A stretch of 7,159 nt of DNA from Desulfobulbus sp. Its GTDB lineage: Bacteria; Desulfobacterota; Desulfobulbia; Desulfobulbales; Desulfobulbaceae. The DNA is taken from NCBI GenBank assembly GCA_028684915.1, contig JAQUEZ010000297.1, positions 1-7,159 of the forward strand. Direction: 5' to 3'. Positions 1-6,241 of the stretch are shown here, piece by piece. Under the pieces are notes generated by a model. The model had not been told where the DNA came from and searched no databases. It was given only the letters and a program-made list of their open reading frames with translations. How positions within the stretch are numbered: the stretch's first letter is position 1; each line of letters opens with the position of its first letter. The position numbers were made by a program, and so were the translations under genes.

Positions 1-86
1 CTGAAGAAACAGCAATTATTATGTTTGAAATTGGAGATTTTTCTAATATTCAAAAATCAGCGGATGTAATTTATGCAGGAGTTCTC
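1..86 (+). mobile_element. Truncated IS110-family transposase fragment (C-terminal Transposase_20 region)
   Basis: Frame 3 is open from base 3 to a stop at 105-107. It encodes EETAIIMFEIGDFSNIQKS followed by ADVIYAGV. This matches the general pattern of the C-terminal IS116/IS110/IS902 domain (an alanine-rich helix, then EIGD, F, KSA and YAG), as I know the family; no search was run. In intact IS110 transposases the YAGL/YAGV stretch is followed by another helical segment of several dozen residues with a conserved Ser region. Here similarity stops after codon 81-83 and the frame ends eight codons later, so the gene is cut at about 82-87. Its 5' part lies outside the window. Base composition also changes at this point, from AT-rich to more GC-rich. 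This is a remnant or the edge of a rearrangement, not a working element. Confidence 0.6.
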
Positions 87-2985
87 CGCTACGATCGTGG
101 ATTTTGACATGGCTTTCTCGCAACCCGACAGCCGGAACAGTACGCGCACCAATCTTCGTCGCGAGGTGGCAGAAAAGATCTATCGATACACAGGAGACAC
201 CGAGGAAGCTTCACGTCGCCTAGAGCCACTGGTACTAGCTTTGATGGAGGGTGCGCCAGCGCAGCAGATCGAAGGTCTCGCCGACTTGGCGGCTTCATTC
301 GCACGTGTTGGGAATACATCTCGTACAAAGGAACTGCTGGCACGCATTCCCCGTGAGTCGCTCGGCTACGCACTTGCGCCGGGGAAGGATCCTCAGTGGG
401 CGATCTGGATAGGGCTACTCCAAGAAGCCAACCGAGTTGAGCCGGAAAGGAGGCCTGGTCGTGTCACTTTACTCATGCGTCAGGTGACCGGCATGATGCA
501 GACCGAAGGTCGTCATTCTGCCTATCGGATGGCCTCGTCACTTCTCGAAGAGGCGATGATGTACGATTCCACAACTGGCTGGTGGGCTGCACATCGTCTC
601 GTCAATGAAGGGGTTATCGGTTGGGCACAGTTGATTGATTCACTGATGCTAGGTTTGATAAGGCGTCGGCAAGACATGGTGCTGGTAGGGACGATTACAT
701 GGTGTGAACTCTGTCTGCCGTACTACATAGAGCCGTACTATAATGAGTCGCGCCTCGGAGCGTTTGTTGCAAAAGCGATAGAGATGGCTGCCCCCGAGGA
801 TGTCAGCGCTGTGGTCGACATCATTCTATTGGCGATTGAGACCGAGTCCCGTGCACATGAGCGAGTCGGACTGCTACAAAGGATGCGACAGGCAGTAAAA
901 GCGCGAGGGATTGCCAGCCAGAAGATAGATGATGCACATGTCCGCTGGTCAGCGGAAGCCCCACCGCCACGACACTCATATACGCCGATGCAGTATGACG
1001 ATGTATCGACCTTGGACGATTTGGCCCGACGTCTTGAAGAAGATGCTGCGACCGGTGAGGTCGGCTATGAGGCCTCACGTGCTTTCAGCCGACTGGCAAC
1101 AGGCGCTGAATTTGCGTTGGCGAAGACGGTGTTCGATCGATGGGAGACCATTCAGAAAGATTCACGCGCTTGGTTCATCGTCATCGATCTAGCCATTGCG
1201 GCAGGGCAACTCGAGGTAGCTCGCCAACTGGTGGAAGGCTACCATTTTGACACTGACGAGCGAGCCACTTGGGCATCGTGGACCGGGGGAAGCTTACAGC
1301 GGTACTTCCGCTCCAAGCTCAAGCTCGATGGGGTTAGTGTTCATAGGGAGGCGTACGACAATTTCGTTGGGGGCCTATCAGCTGGCCGGGAGGCCGTCTC
1401 TTCCGCTCTACTTGAGCATGAGGACATCTTTCCCTTACTAACCGAGTCTCCTGACTGGGCAGCGATGTGGGACAGTTTAGCCGATCAGTTAACAACGACT
1501 CGGGAACATGCTATTGGCTCGGAATTCTGCTTAAACAACATTGAACGTGTGAGCGACAACGAACTAATATCATTTCTTTTCTCTTGGGCTCTTAGCATGT
1601 CTGTTGTCGAAGTGCATCGACATGCTGTTAGTGGAGCAATTCGGCTGCGTTCGACAACAAACGGATGTACAGCATTTGCTTTGCTGGTCCGCCGACTGCT
1701 TGCTGGGCAGGCGGACCAGCCTGCTGAGGGAATTCGACTTCTGTTACTAGAGAAGGAAGGCTCGCTTGTTTCACAGTTCTCAGATGAAGTCATGCAACTT
1801 ACCGAGCATGCCGACTACGCAGTCGCTGAGTCAGCAGCATCACTGGCCCGAAGGTGGGGATTTTCTCCGGTACGGACGATTGAACCACTATCACCCTTTT
1901 ATTCATTGCATCTCAAGGACGAAGATGAATTCGTTCCACCACAGTTGGTTGATACAGTGGCAGGGCCGATGCGTGTCGAAGACCCTCTGGGATGGACCTA
2001 TGCCTTCAAGGATCAGATTGAATATCTTAGTCAGAGCGGCGTTTCGTCGTCACACATTAGGCATCGTTGCAGAATGTTCATTGAACAGTGGGGCGGCCTG
2101 GAAGTGTTCGGCTCCGAGGCAACGCGGCATCTCGAGGGTGAACTTCGCAGGCTAGAAATGAAGCTAGCTTATGCACGGCCTCATATAGTTGTTGCGGCCC
2201 GTGCATTGCGTTATGTTGCCGGAGAATTACGACGTGGTAGCGCCATTCCTGACGAAGTAACGACCGAGTTGCTCTACATGCTGGGATACCCAGCACCCCA
2301 GGCACCACTGTTCCAGCCTGAGCCTAGACCGATGTTCATCCGGAGGCCAACTCTTGACGAGTCACATTGGCAAACTGAAGATGAGGACTGGCTGAAAGGC
2401 GTCAGCGACGATCTTGACCGCCTGCTAATGGGCGGTGACACGATGCTCACAGAGGTGTCGGAATTTCACATTCGCCGTTCACGTCGGATATTCAATATGA
2501 AGCGCATTCGTGCTCATGCGATGGGGGCCGACAGTAAACATCAAGATATCGATGAGTTCACGCTGCTGCCCGGTGCCGCCTGGGCTGGATATCCACGGCC
2601 GTTGTCGTCTAAACCGGCGCGGACAATCGTTCGCCGACTCTCGACTAGTTGGAATCCCGAAGTACCTAGATTTCGGATAGTGATCTGCCCTTATTGGTTA
2701 CGGCGGCTCGACTGGCATACCTATAGTAAGAATGAACTTGTGTACCTTGATAAGGACGATGTCGTCGTCGCGCGTATGGTCTGGTGGCGAGATGGAGGGC
2801 CTGTCGACGTAGATGATGAAGTCATTTGGGGCGAAGGAATGTACATCACTTTGACGCCCGCCGGACGACAACAACTAGAGCAAGTGACAGGCCCCCTGAG
2901 TATCGAGGTATATGCTCGCCGAAATTGTAGCCCGGACTCTCGGGATGGGCAGCCGCAAGTTCGAACGGCTGTCTCTATCGACTGA
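73..2985 (+). CDS. Large helical-repeat protein with beta-rich C-terminal domain; probably 5'-truncated
   Basis: I do not recognise a named family. The 970-residue frame is mostly amphipathic helices rich in Leu, Ala, Arg and Glu from about residue 15 to 790, resembling TPR/HEAT-like solenoids. A charged stretch follows, then a Trp/Tyr-rich, beta-predicted domain at about 865-950 (ICPYWLRRLDW, VVVARMVWWRDGGPVD, VIWGEGMYITLTPAGR). I see no signal peptide, membrane span, Walker A or clear catalytic motif. Large bacterial STAND/NACHT-type defence proteins often pair an N-terminal NTPase with a long helical C-terminal sensor, and this could be such a C-terminal part; that is inference only. The ATG at 73 lies inside the IS110 remnant frame and has only a weak GGATG at 62-66 ahead of it. 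The next ATG at 109 (MAFSQPDS) also lacks a good Shine-Dalgarno. A stop at 67-69 closes the frame upstream. Together these suggest a decapitated gene, perhaps a pseudogene, although the rest of the frame is intact. Confidence 0.6.
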   Translation: MQEFSATIVDFDMAFSQPDSRNSTRTNLRREVAEKIYRYTGDTEEASRRLEPLVLALMEGAPAQQIEGLADLAASFARVGNTSRTKELLARIPRESLGYALAPGKDPQWAIWIGLLQEANRVEPERRPGRVTLLMRQVTGMMQTEGRHSAYRMASSLLEEAMMYDSTTGWWAAHRLVNEGVIGWAQLIDSLMLGLIRRRQDMVLVGTITWCELCLPYYIEPYYNESRLGAFVAKAIEMAAPEDVSAVVDIILLAIETESRAHERVGLLQRMRQAVKARGIASQKIDDAHVRWSAEAPPPRHSYTPMQYDDVSTLDDLARRLEEDAATGEVGYEASRAFSRLATGAEFALAKTVFDRWETIQKDSRAWFIVIDLAIAAGQLEVARQLVEGYHFDTDERATWASWTGGSLQRYFRSKLKLDGVSVHREAYDNFVGGLSAGREAVSSALLEHEDIFPLLTESPDWAAMWDSLADQLTTTREHAIGSEFCLNNIERVSDNELISFLFSWALSMSVVEVHRHAVSGAIRLRSTTNGCTAFALLVRRLLAGQADQPAEGIRLLLLEKEGSLVSQFSDEVMQLTEHADYAVAESAASLARRWGFSPVRTIEPLSPFYSLHLKDEDEFVPPQLVDTVAGPMRVEDPLGWTYAFKDQIEYLSQSGVSSSHIRHRCRMFIEQWGGLEVFGSEATRHLEGELRRLEMKLAYARPHIVVAARALRYVAGELRRGSAIPDEVTTELLYMLGYPAPQAPLFQPEPRPMFIRRPTLDESHWQTEDEDWLKGVSDDLDRLLMGGDTMLTEVSEFHIRRSRRIFNMKRIRAHAMGADSKHQDIDEFTLLPGAAWAGYPRPLSSKPARTIVRRLSTSWNPEVPRFRIVICPYWLRRLDWHTYSKNELVYLDKDDVVVARMVWWRDGGPVDVDDEVIWGEGMYITLTPAGRQQLEQVTGPLSIEVYARRNCSPDSRDGQPQVRTAVSID

Positions 2986-3240
2986 AATCCGTATCGCTTA
3001 TCCTGGAAGCGAGCGAACCCCTCTTCTGTAGCTGGTCAGGTGTATGCTGGGCATTCAAAGTCAACATTACTCTGAACGAAAGTTACCGGGCGGGATTCGC
3101 ACCCGCTGAAAGAACAGCGCCTTGCCACGGCGCACGTTAAATATGGGTTAGAAGCTCACATAACCAGTTTACCTTGAATGGAAGTAACCTGACTGTCTTC
3201 CTGCCACCGAAGGGAAAAAAGCCAATAATGGATTTAATGC
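2986..3240. other. Non-coding gap holding a group II intron-like remnant
   Basis: This stretch carries no convincing gene. Bases 2986-3074 show no feature I can name. Bases 3075-3135 hold the intron-like RNA remnant described separately. Bases 3136-3240 lead into the J-domain gene and contain a weak inverted repeat (GGAAG near 3180, CTTCC near 3198). The purine run near 3209-3220 is too far (about 20 nt) from the ATG at 3241 to be a normal Shine-Dalgarno. Confidence 0.5.
3075..3135 (-). ncRNA. Probable 5' end of a group II intron, truncated remnant
   Basis: Read on the minus strand from 3135, the sequence starts GTGCGCC, matching the GUGYG consensus at the 5' end of bacterial group II introns. 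Two stem-loops follow: GCGCC / 7-nt loop / GGCGC (+ strand 3118-3134), then GCGGG / loop TGCGAAT / CCCGC (+ strand 3091-3107). CCCGGTAAC comes next. This order (GUGCG, short hairpin, second hairpin, then a GUAA-type stretch) is the usual start of domain I. I see no later domains, no reverse transcriptase and no domain V, so only about 60 nt remain; the inner boundary near 3075 is approximate. The two 7-nt-loop hairpins also resemble tRNA anticodon and T arms, but no acceptor stem closes around them. Confidence 0.45.
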
Positions 3241-4005
3241 ATGAGAGCTGACATAGAACGAACAATTACGCCTGAAGAACTCGAGTTAAACAGAAAGTTA
3301 CGCAAATTGTCCAAATTAGAAACTGAATTGGTAGAAGGAGAACTAGATCTGACAACACTTAAAGCAGATTTACACTCATTCGATACGAGATATATCCGTA
3401 TTGTTGGTGTTTGTTATGCTGAGCTTGACGAGATTGAGGCACTGATAGCAGAAGCAAAGGCAAAACTGAAGCCCAAAGATAAAAAGATACAAGAAGGCGC
3501 CTTCCAGGCCCGCGCTCAAGCCCGTGCATCTGCTCAAGCCACAGGCTCTGTGAAAGAGCCCAAGGAAGTTAAATTTGTGGCTTCAGAAAATCTGAAAAAG
3601 CTATACAGGGAGTTGGCAAAATGTATCCATCCAGATCTTGCAACAGATGAGAATGAGCGTGCCCGATGTCAACAATTAATGGTCCAGGCCAATATAGCTT
3701 ACGAAGAAGGAGACGACCAAAAATTAAAAGCGATTTTAGTAGAATGGGATAATAGTCCTGAATCTGTAAAAGGTGATGGAACAGCAGCGGAATTAGTTCG
3801 AGTTATACGAAAAATAGCCCAAGTTGAAGAACGATTGCGAAAAATATATATTGAGATAGCGCAACTCGAGGAATCTGAACTGTTTCAATTGAAAGAAAAG
3901 GTTGAATTTGCTGAAAAACAAGGGAGAGATTTGCTTTTGGAAATGGCTTTGATGATAAAAAAAGAGATCGATTTAGCTAGAAATCATTTAAACGCAATGC
4001 AATAA
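3241..4005 (+). CDS. Coiled-coil J-domain (DnaJ-like) protein
   Basis: This 254-aa cytosolic protein has a J-like domain in its middle rather than at its N terminus. Residues about 115-168 give helix II (LKKLYRELAKCI), the signature HPD at 130-132, helix III (ARCQQLMVQANIAYEEGD) and a fourth helix (KLKAILVEW). HPD is the motif that stimulates Hsp70 ATPase activity. The flanks are heptad-like, charged helices (about 11-80 and 182-250), likely coiled coils, with an Ala/Gln-rich linker at 86-102. There is no Gly/Phe region, zinc finger or substrate-binding domain, so this is a class C-type J protein and not DnaJ itself. The likely role is to recruit DnaK to a specific client; the client is unknown. 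An in-frame TAA at 3235-3237 closes the frame upstream, so ATG 3241 is the first start available in this frame, although its Shine-Dalgarno is poor. The gene lies 11 bp before the next one and is probably cotranscribed with it. Confidence 0.85.
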   Translation: MRADIERTITPEELELNRKLRKLSKLETELVEGELDLTTLKADLHSFDTRYIRIVGVCYAELDEIEALIAEAKAKLKPKDKKIQEGAFQARAQARASAQATGSVKEPKEVKFVASENLKKLYRELAKCIHPDLATDENERARCQQLMVQANIAYEEGDDQKLKAILVEWDNSPESVKGDGTAAELVRVIRKIAQVEERLRKIYIEIAQLEESELFQLKEKVEFAEKQGRDLLLEMALMIKKEIDLARNHLNAMQ

Positions 4006-4016
4006 ATATTATAACC

Positions 4017-4565
4017 ATGAACGATATCGAGCATCAAAAAAATAGTGACTTGATCGTATCAAAAAAAATATATTTAGATAACAATAGACTGCTTCTTGTT
4101 AAGCGTGGTTTTGATCTTATACAAAGAATTCAAAATAGAAATTTTGAAATACTGATAGGTAATTTTGAAGACGCAATTAACGATTTATTTTGTGACCTGA
4201 TTAAATATGTAGTCCATGAAAGAATTAACATAAATTTTAAACGATTAGAACAAGTAGAAGATTTCTTTAAATATGCGAACGCAATAAATGTCGATATAGC
4301 AATATTCCAAGCGAATAATCTGCAATGTTTGCTTAGGGACGAAAATTGTGAGGATAGCTTATTTAAGGTTTTAAATCTTTTCGATAAATTTAAAAATTTA
4401 TATAAAATTCATATTATTGTCATCAGCGGATCGTCAAAATTTCATAACCTTATGTTAAGTGGAAAAATACAGACCGATTTTTATTTTGATATTCCTTTTG
4501 ATGCATATGATTTTATGGATGCCATAAAAAAATGTCTCAGGATTACATCTGGAAAAAAGATGTGA
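4017..4565 (+). CDS. AT-rich hypothetical protein, degenerate receiver-like fold
   Basis: No family is recognised by direct similarity. The 182-aa sequence nevertheless follows the alternating order of a response-regulator receiver domain: strand 1 FEILIGN (43-49), a helix (51-68), strand 2 around INFKRLEQ (72-79), a helix, strand 3 VDIAIFQANN (92-101), a helix (113-127), strand 4 IHIIVISGSS (131-140), a helix, strand 5 DFYFDIP (154-160), and a final helix YDFMDAIKKCL (164-174). The IPFDAYDFMDAI stretch resembles the KPF...ELxxAI end of true receivers. The expected Asp at the end of strand 3 is missing, and the conserved Lys before Pro is Asp158, so phosphorylation is unlikely. No output domain is attached. 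Codon use is markedly AT-rich compared with both flanks, which suggests separate acquisition. The gene starts 11 bp after the J-domain gene without a clear Shine-Dalgarno, which may mean translational coupling. Confidence 0.7.
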   Translation: MNDIEHQKNSDLIVSKKIYLDNNRLLLVKRGFDLIQRIQNRNFEILIGNFEDAINDLFCDLIKYVVHERININFKRLEQVEDFFKYANAINVDIAIFQANNLQCLLRDENCEDSLFKVLNLFDKFKNLYKIHIIVISGSSKFHNLMLSGKIQTDFYFDIPFDAYDFMDAIKKCLRITSGKKM

Positions 4566-4685
4566 TTTTTATTAATTAACATATTAGTAAAATAAAATTA
4601 TATATTTAATTTTTTTCTTGATGCTCATGTAAATCATTTGAACCTAATAATTAGTAAAATATTTGTTTATTGATTTTAACATTTG
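4566..4685. other. Very AT-rich intergenic stretch with 12-bp direct repeat
   Basis: This gap is almost all A and T. The 12-mer ATTAGTAAAATA occurs twice, at 4583-4594 and 4650-4661. No stem plus T-run good enough to be called a terminator is visible after the upstream gene, and no -35/-10 pair with correct spacing stands out. The repeat may be chance in such biased sequence. Confidence 0.4.
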
Positions 4686-5000
4686 ATGCGACAAATGCCC
4701 ATAGCCGTAATTTATATTACAGCTCTAATGCTATTGATTGGAGCTGCTCCACTGCCGTATGGTTACTACATGCTTTTGCGTTTGGTGGCAACAGGTGTAT
4801 TTTTATGGGCTGCCTTTGCAAGTTACGAACGTAAAAACCAATCTCTTCCATGGGTGTTTGGGTTACTCGCGCTTCTCTTTAATCCAGTTGTCAAAATTCA
4901 CCTGCCAAAAGAAGTATGGGTTGGTATCGATATCTGCGCTGGATTACTTTTGCTAATAACCAAAGAGCATTTTCAACAACTCTCTGGCAAGGATTCCTAG
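4686..5000 (+). CDS. Small four-helix membrane protein, DUF6804-like
   Basis: This 104-aa protein is nearly all hydrophobic, with spans at roughly 6-22, 28-47, 55-70 and 77-93 (counting from the TTG codon at 4683). The pattern PYGYYMLLRLV, a charged loop ERKNQS, then WVFGLLALLFNPVVKIHL and a final span after KEVWVGID, matches what I remember of small inner-membrane proteins of the DUF6804 type. This is recalled, not searched, and the function of that family is unknown to me. TTG 4683, ATG 4686 and ATG 4695 are all possible starts. I chose the ATG at 4686, because none has a Shine-Dalgarno. The gene stands alone, separated by AT-rich DNA upstream and a MITE downstream. Confidence 0.75.
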   Translation: MRQMPIAVIYITALMLLIGAAPLPYGYYMLLRLVATGVFLWAAFASYERKNQSLPWVFGLLALLFNPVVKIHLPKEVWVGIDICAGLLLLITKEHFQQLSGKDS

Positions 5001-5030
5001 TCGATCAAATCGTACTTATAAGTTGAAGTA

Positions 5031-5175
5031 CCTAGTGTCCCGTTTGGTTAGTCACGTCCTACAATTTTGAGGCTTTTGGGAGTAGTCTGTCTTCTTTAAA
5101 CCTCGCAATTCTGGCAAATGGCTTCAGGAGTTCCTTAGAAATTAAAAGACGACATTAACCAAACGGGACACTAGG
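5031..5175. mobile_element. MITE-like element with near-perfect terminal inverted repeats
   Basis: The first 20 bases (5031-5050, CCTAGTGTCCCGTTTGGTTA) are the exact reverse complement of 5156-5175. Extending to 28 bases adds four mismatches and then four matches (CGTC/GACG). CTAG sits at both ends (5032-5035 and 5171-5174) and may be a 4-bp target duplication, leaving a 135-bp core; it could equally be part of the repeat. YTAR target duplications are known for IS701-family elements, so such a transposase could be the mobiliser; this is a guess. The interior has no meaningful open frame. The element lies between two small membrane-protein genes and seems to disrupt neither. Confidence 0.8.
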
Positions 5176-5231
5176 TGGAATCGCTAAAATTGATTTATTT
5201 TCAAGTAAAGATATCTCTAGATCTCTCGACT

Positions 5232-5236
5232 GGAGG
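5232..5236 (+). promoter_or_regulatory. Ribosome binding site GGAGG for the 121-aa membrane protein
   Basis: GGAGG ends 10 bases before ATG 5247. It is the clearest start signal among the middle genes and fixes that start. The DNA just upstream (5210-5229) is locally repetitive: ATCTCT is repeated around a CTAGATC core. Confidence 0.7.
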
Positions 5237-5246
5237 ATTTCGATAG

Positions 5247-5612
5247 ATGGTTGATCTGTACATCGAAATGGTTAAAGATCCGTCAACCCCTGTGTGTCGG
5301 GTGGTAAGAAAGACAGCAATAGTGACGGCCTGTGCCGTTAGCCTTCTGGTGTACTACCGCCATTTCGTTCTTCAACTCAGTTTTGATGGAAATGTACTGG
5401 TGACGTTCGGACTGTCACTTGTCGTCATATTCATTGTTGGATTTTTGGGCGGAATTTTGGTTGGGATTGTATACGAATGGTTTTTGAATTATGTGGACAT
5501 GCAGAAAAGGAAAAGCACCGTTGTTGCGTTCTTAACAGAGTGGATTTTCGCCGCTACAGCCCCGTTATTGGGATATCTTTTCTTTGTGCTACTGAGCCAT
5601 TTTGGAGATTGA
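5247..5612 (+). CDS. Hypothetical inner-membrane protein with about three transmembrane segments
   Basis: I do not recognise the family. The 121-aa protein begins with a soluble, charged stretch (1-21), then hydrophobic spans at about 22-42, 50-77 (very Gly/Val/Ile/Leu-rich, GFLGGILVGIV) and 95-117 (WIFAATAPLLGYLFFVLL). A basic loop MQKRKS (85-90) lies between spans two and three and would face the cytoplasm under the positive-inside rule, giving an N-terminus in the cytoplasm if the first span is real. The Gly-rich second span could pack against another helix, as in oligomeric membrane proteins. The strong Shine-Dalgarno supports a genuine, translated gene. Its only close neighbours are the MITE upstream and a long non-coding region downstream, so context gives no function. 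Confidence 0.65.
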   Translation: MVDLYIEMVKDPSTPVCRVVRKTAIVTACAVSLLVYYRHFVLQLSFDGNVLVTFGLSLVVIFIVGFLGGILVGIVYEWFLNYVDMQKRKSTVVAFLTEWIFAATAPLLGYLFFVLLSHFGD

Positions 5613-5892
5613 GCCCAGTATAGACAGTATCATAGTCCCTGACCCTCCTAGCTTGGTGCACTAGTACAGCAATACTAACACCACCGTTTTTGATCAAATT
5701 CTGGATTCAGCGAGTTAAGATTTCTCCAGTATACCTGGACCAGAAATGTCATTGGCACCAGTGCTTTTTTGCCATGTCTGTCCCGTAAGAAAAGTTACCA
5801 TCAATTTTACTTGCCTTTTGCAAAACAAGCGTTACCATAATTCCATATTTCCGCCTCATTTCCAATGAGATACCCCTTTCCAGGGCTTAGCT

Positions 5893-5911
5893 GAACACGA
5901 TTTTCGTGTTC
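5893..5911. repeat. Perfect 8-bp inverted repeat with 3-nt spacer
   Basis: GAACACGA (5893-5900) is followed by TTT and its exact complement TCGTGTTC (5904-5911). It may be an operator or an RNA hairpin. There is no T-run after it on the plus strand, so it is not a standard terminator. No regulator is identified. Confidence 0.5.
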
Positions 5912-5950
5912 TTGAACTCCAGTAGTACGCGGCGCTGCCTTTCCCCGGCC

Positions 5951-5982
5951 AAAGACGTTTAATCGCAGAGGCGAACGTCTTT
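5951..5982. repeat. Perfect 9-bp inverted repeat, 14-bp spacer
   Basis: AAAGACGTT (5951-5959) and AACGTCTTT (5974-5982) are exact reverse complements. The flanks GGCCAAAG (5947-5954) and CTTTGACC (5983-5990) also pair except at one position, so two alternative registers exist. This could be a dyad operator or a cruciform; the function is unknown. Confidence 0.5.
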
Positions 5983-6170
5983 CTTTGACCTGGAAGAGTC
6001 GCGCACGCACCCCTGCAAAACGGATCCAGCGATTCGTTTTCCTCTCGTTCATTTTCCCCGTTTAACCGATAGCCATTCCTTTGTTCTTCCGAAGCCGCAT
6101 GTTCTTTGCGCGTTCTCGGACAAACTGAACCTATCGTTATCTCAATAGATACCCCACCCCGCTCATCCAT

Positions 6171-6219
6171 CGGGAGCAGTTACGTCATGCTCCCGGCGGA
6201 GCCATGTCGTCGTGCTCCC
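6171..6219 (+). promoter_or_regulatory. Structured leader: two tandem hairpins ahead of the annealase gene
   Basis: CGGGAGCA (6171-6178) pairs perfectly with TGCTCCCG (6188-6195) across a 9-nt loop. A second copy of the 3' arm, TGCTCCC, occurs at 6213-6219 within the near-exact 12-nt direct repeat CGTCATGCTCCC (6183-6194) / CGTCGTGCTCCC (6208-6219). The second arm can pair with GGAGC (6198-6202) or compete for the first arm. The Shine-Dalgarno begins 10 nt after the structure. This may be a mRNA stability or translational control element, or a protein-binding dyad in DNA. Confidence 0.45.
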
Positions 6220-6228
6220 CAAATTTAT

Positions 6229-6234
6229 AGGAGG
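6229..6234 (+). promoter_or_regulatory. Strong ribosome binding site AGGAGG deciding the Rad52-like start
   Basis: A full AGGAGG lies 7 bases before ATG 6242. This selects MATLQEQ as the N terminus over the upstream in-frame GTG at 6212, whose extra ten codons overlap the leader hairpin and the Shine-Dalgarno itself. Confidence 0.85.
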
Positions 6235-6241
6235 CAACACC

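Larger units (their letters stand above)
5613..6170. other. Long region with no convincing gene; several short inverted repeats
   Basis: About 560 bp holds no believable coding sequence. Two overlapping minus-strand frames near 5807-6170 have low-complexity, arginine-rich translations without any known pattern and no clear Shine-Dalgarno. Visible structure: TCCAG/CTGGA around TATAC (5725-5739); GTTACCAT repeated near 5786 and 5825; an 8-bp hairpin with a 3-nt loop at 5893-5911; and a 9-bp inverted repeat at 5951-5982. Any promoter for the recombination cassette should lie in the right part of this stretch, but no -35/-10 pair is clear enough to call. Confidence 0.5.

Noticed and set aside
821..1078. 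Minus-strand and alternate-frame open frames inside the 970-codon gene
   Set aside because: They are shadows of the long plus-strand frame, with no ribosome binding sites and no protein-like patterns.
3090..3135. Minus-strand tRNA gene: two 7-nt-loop arms resemble an anticodon arm (GGC) and a T arm
   Set aside because: No acceptor stem pairs around them and no D arm is present. The first hairpin begins at GTGCG, which fits a group II intron start better.
3131..3160. Integron attC site: ATTTAAC next to the intron start and GTTAGAA nearby resemble attC core sites
   Set aside because: The paired inner boxes and the second core at the right distance are absent, and no integrase or cassette array is visible.
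5031..5175. Bidirectional terminator formed by the long inverted repeat
   Set aside because: The arms are separated by about 100 bp and carry CTAG at both outer ends without T-runs, which fits a MITE rather than a terminator.
5807..6170. Two overlapping minus-strand open frames
   Set aside because: Their translations are basic and low in information, have no family resemblance or start signal, and overlap each other. They look like chance frames.
6212..6241. Upstream in-frame GTG start for the Rad52-like protein
   Set aside because: The added codons run through the leader hairpin and AGGAGG itself, while ATG 6242 has ideal spacing from that site.
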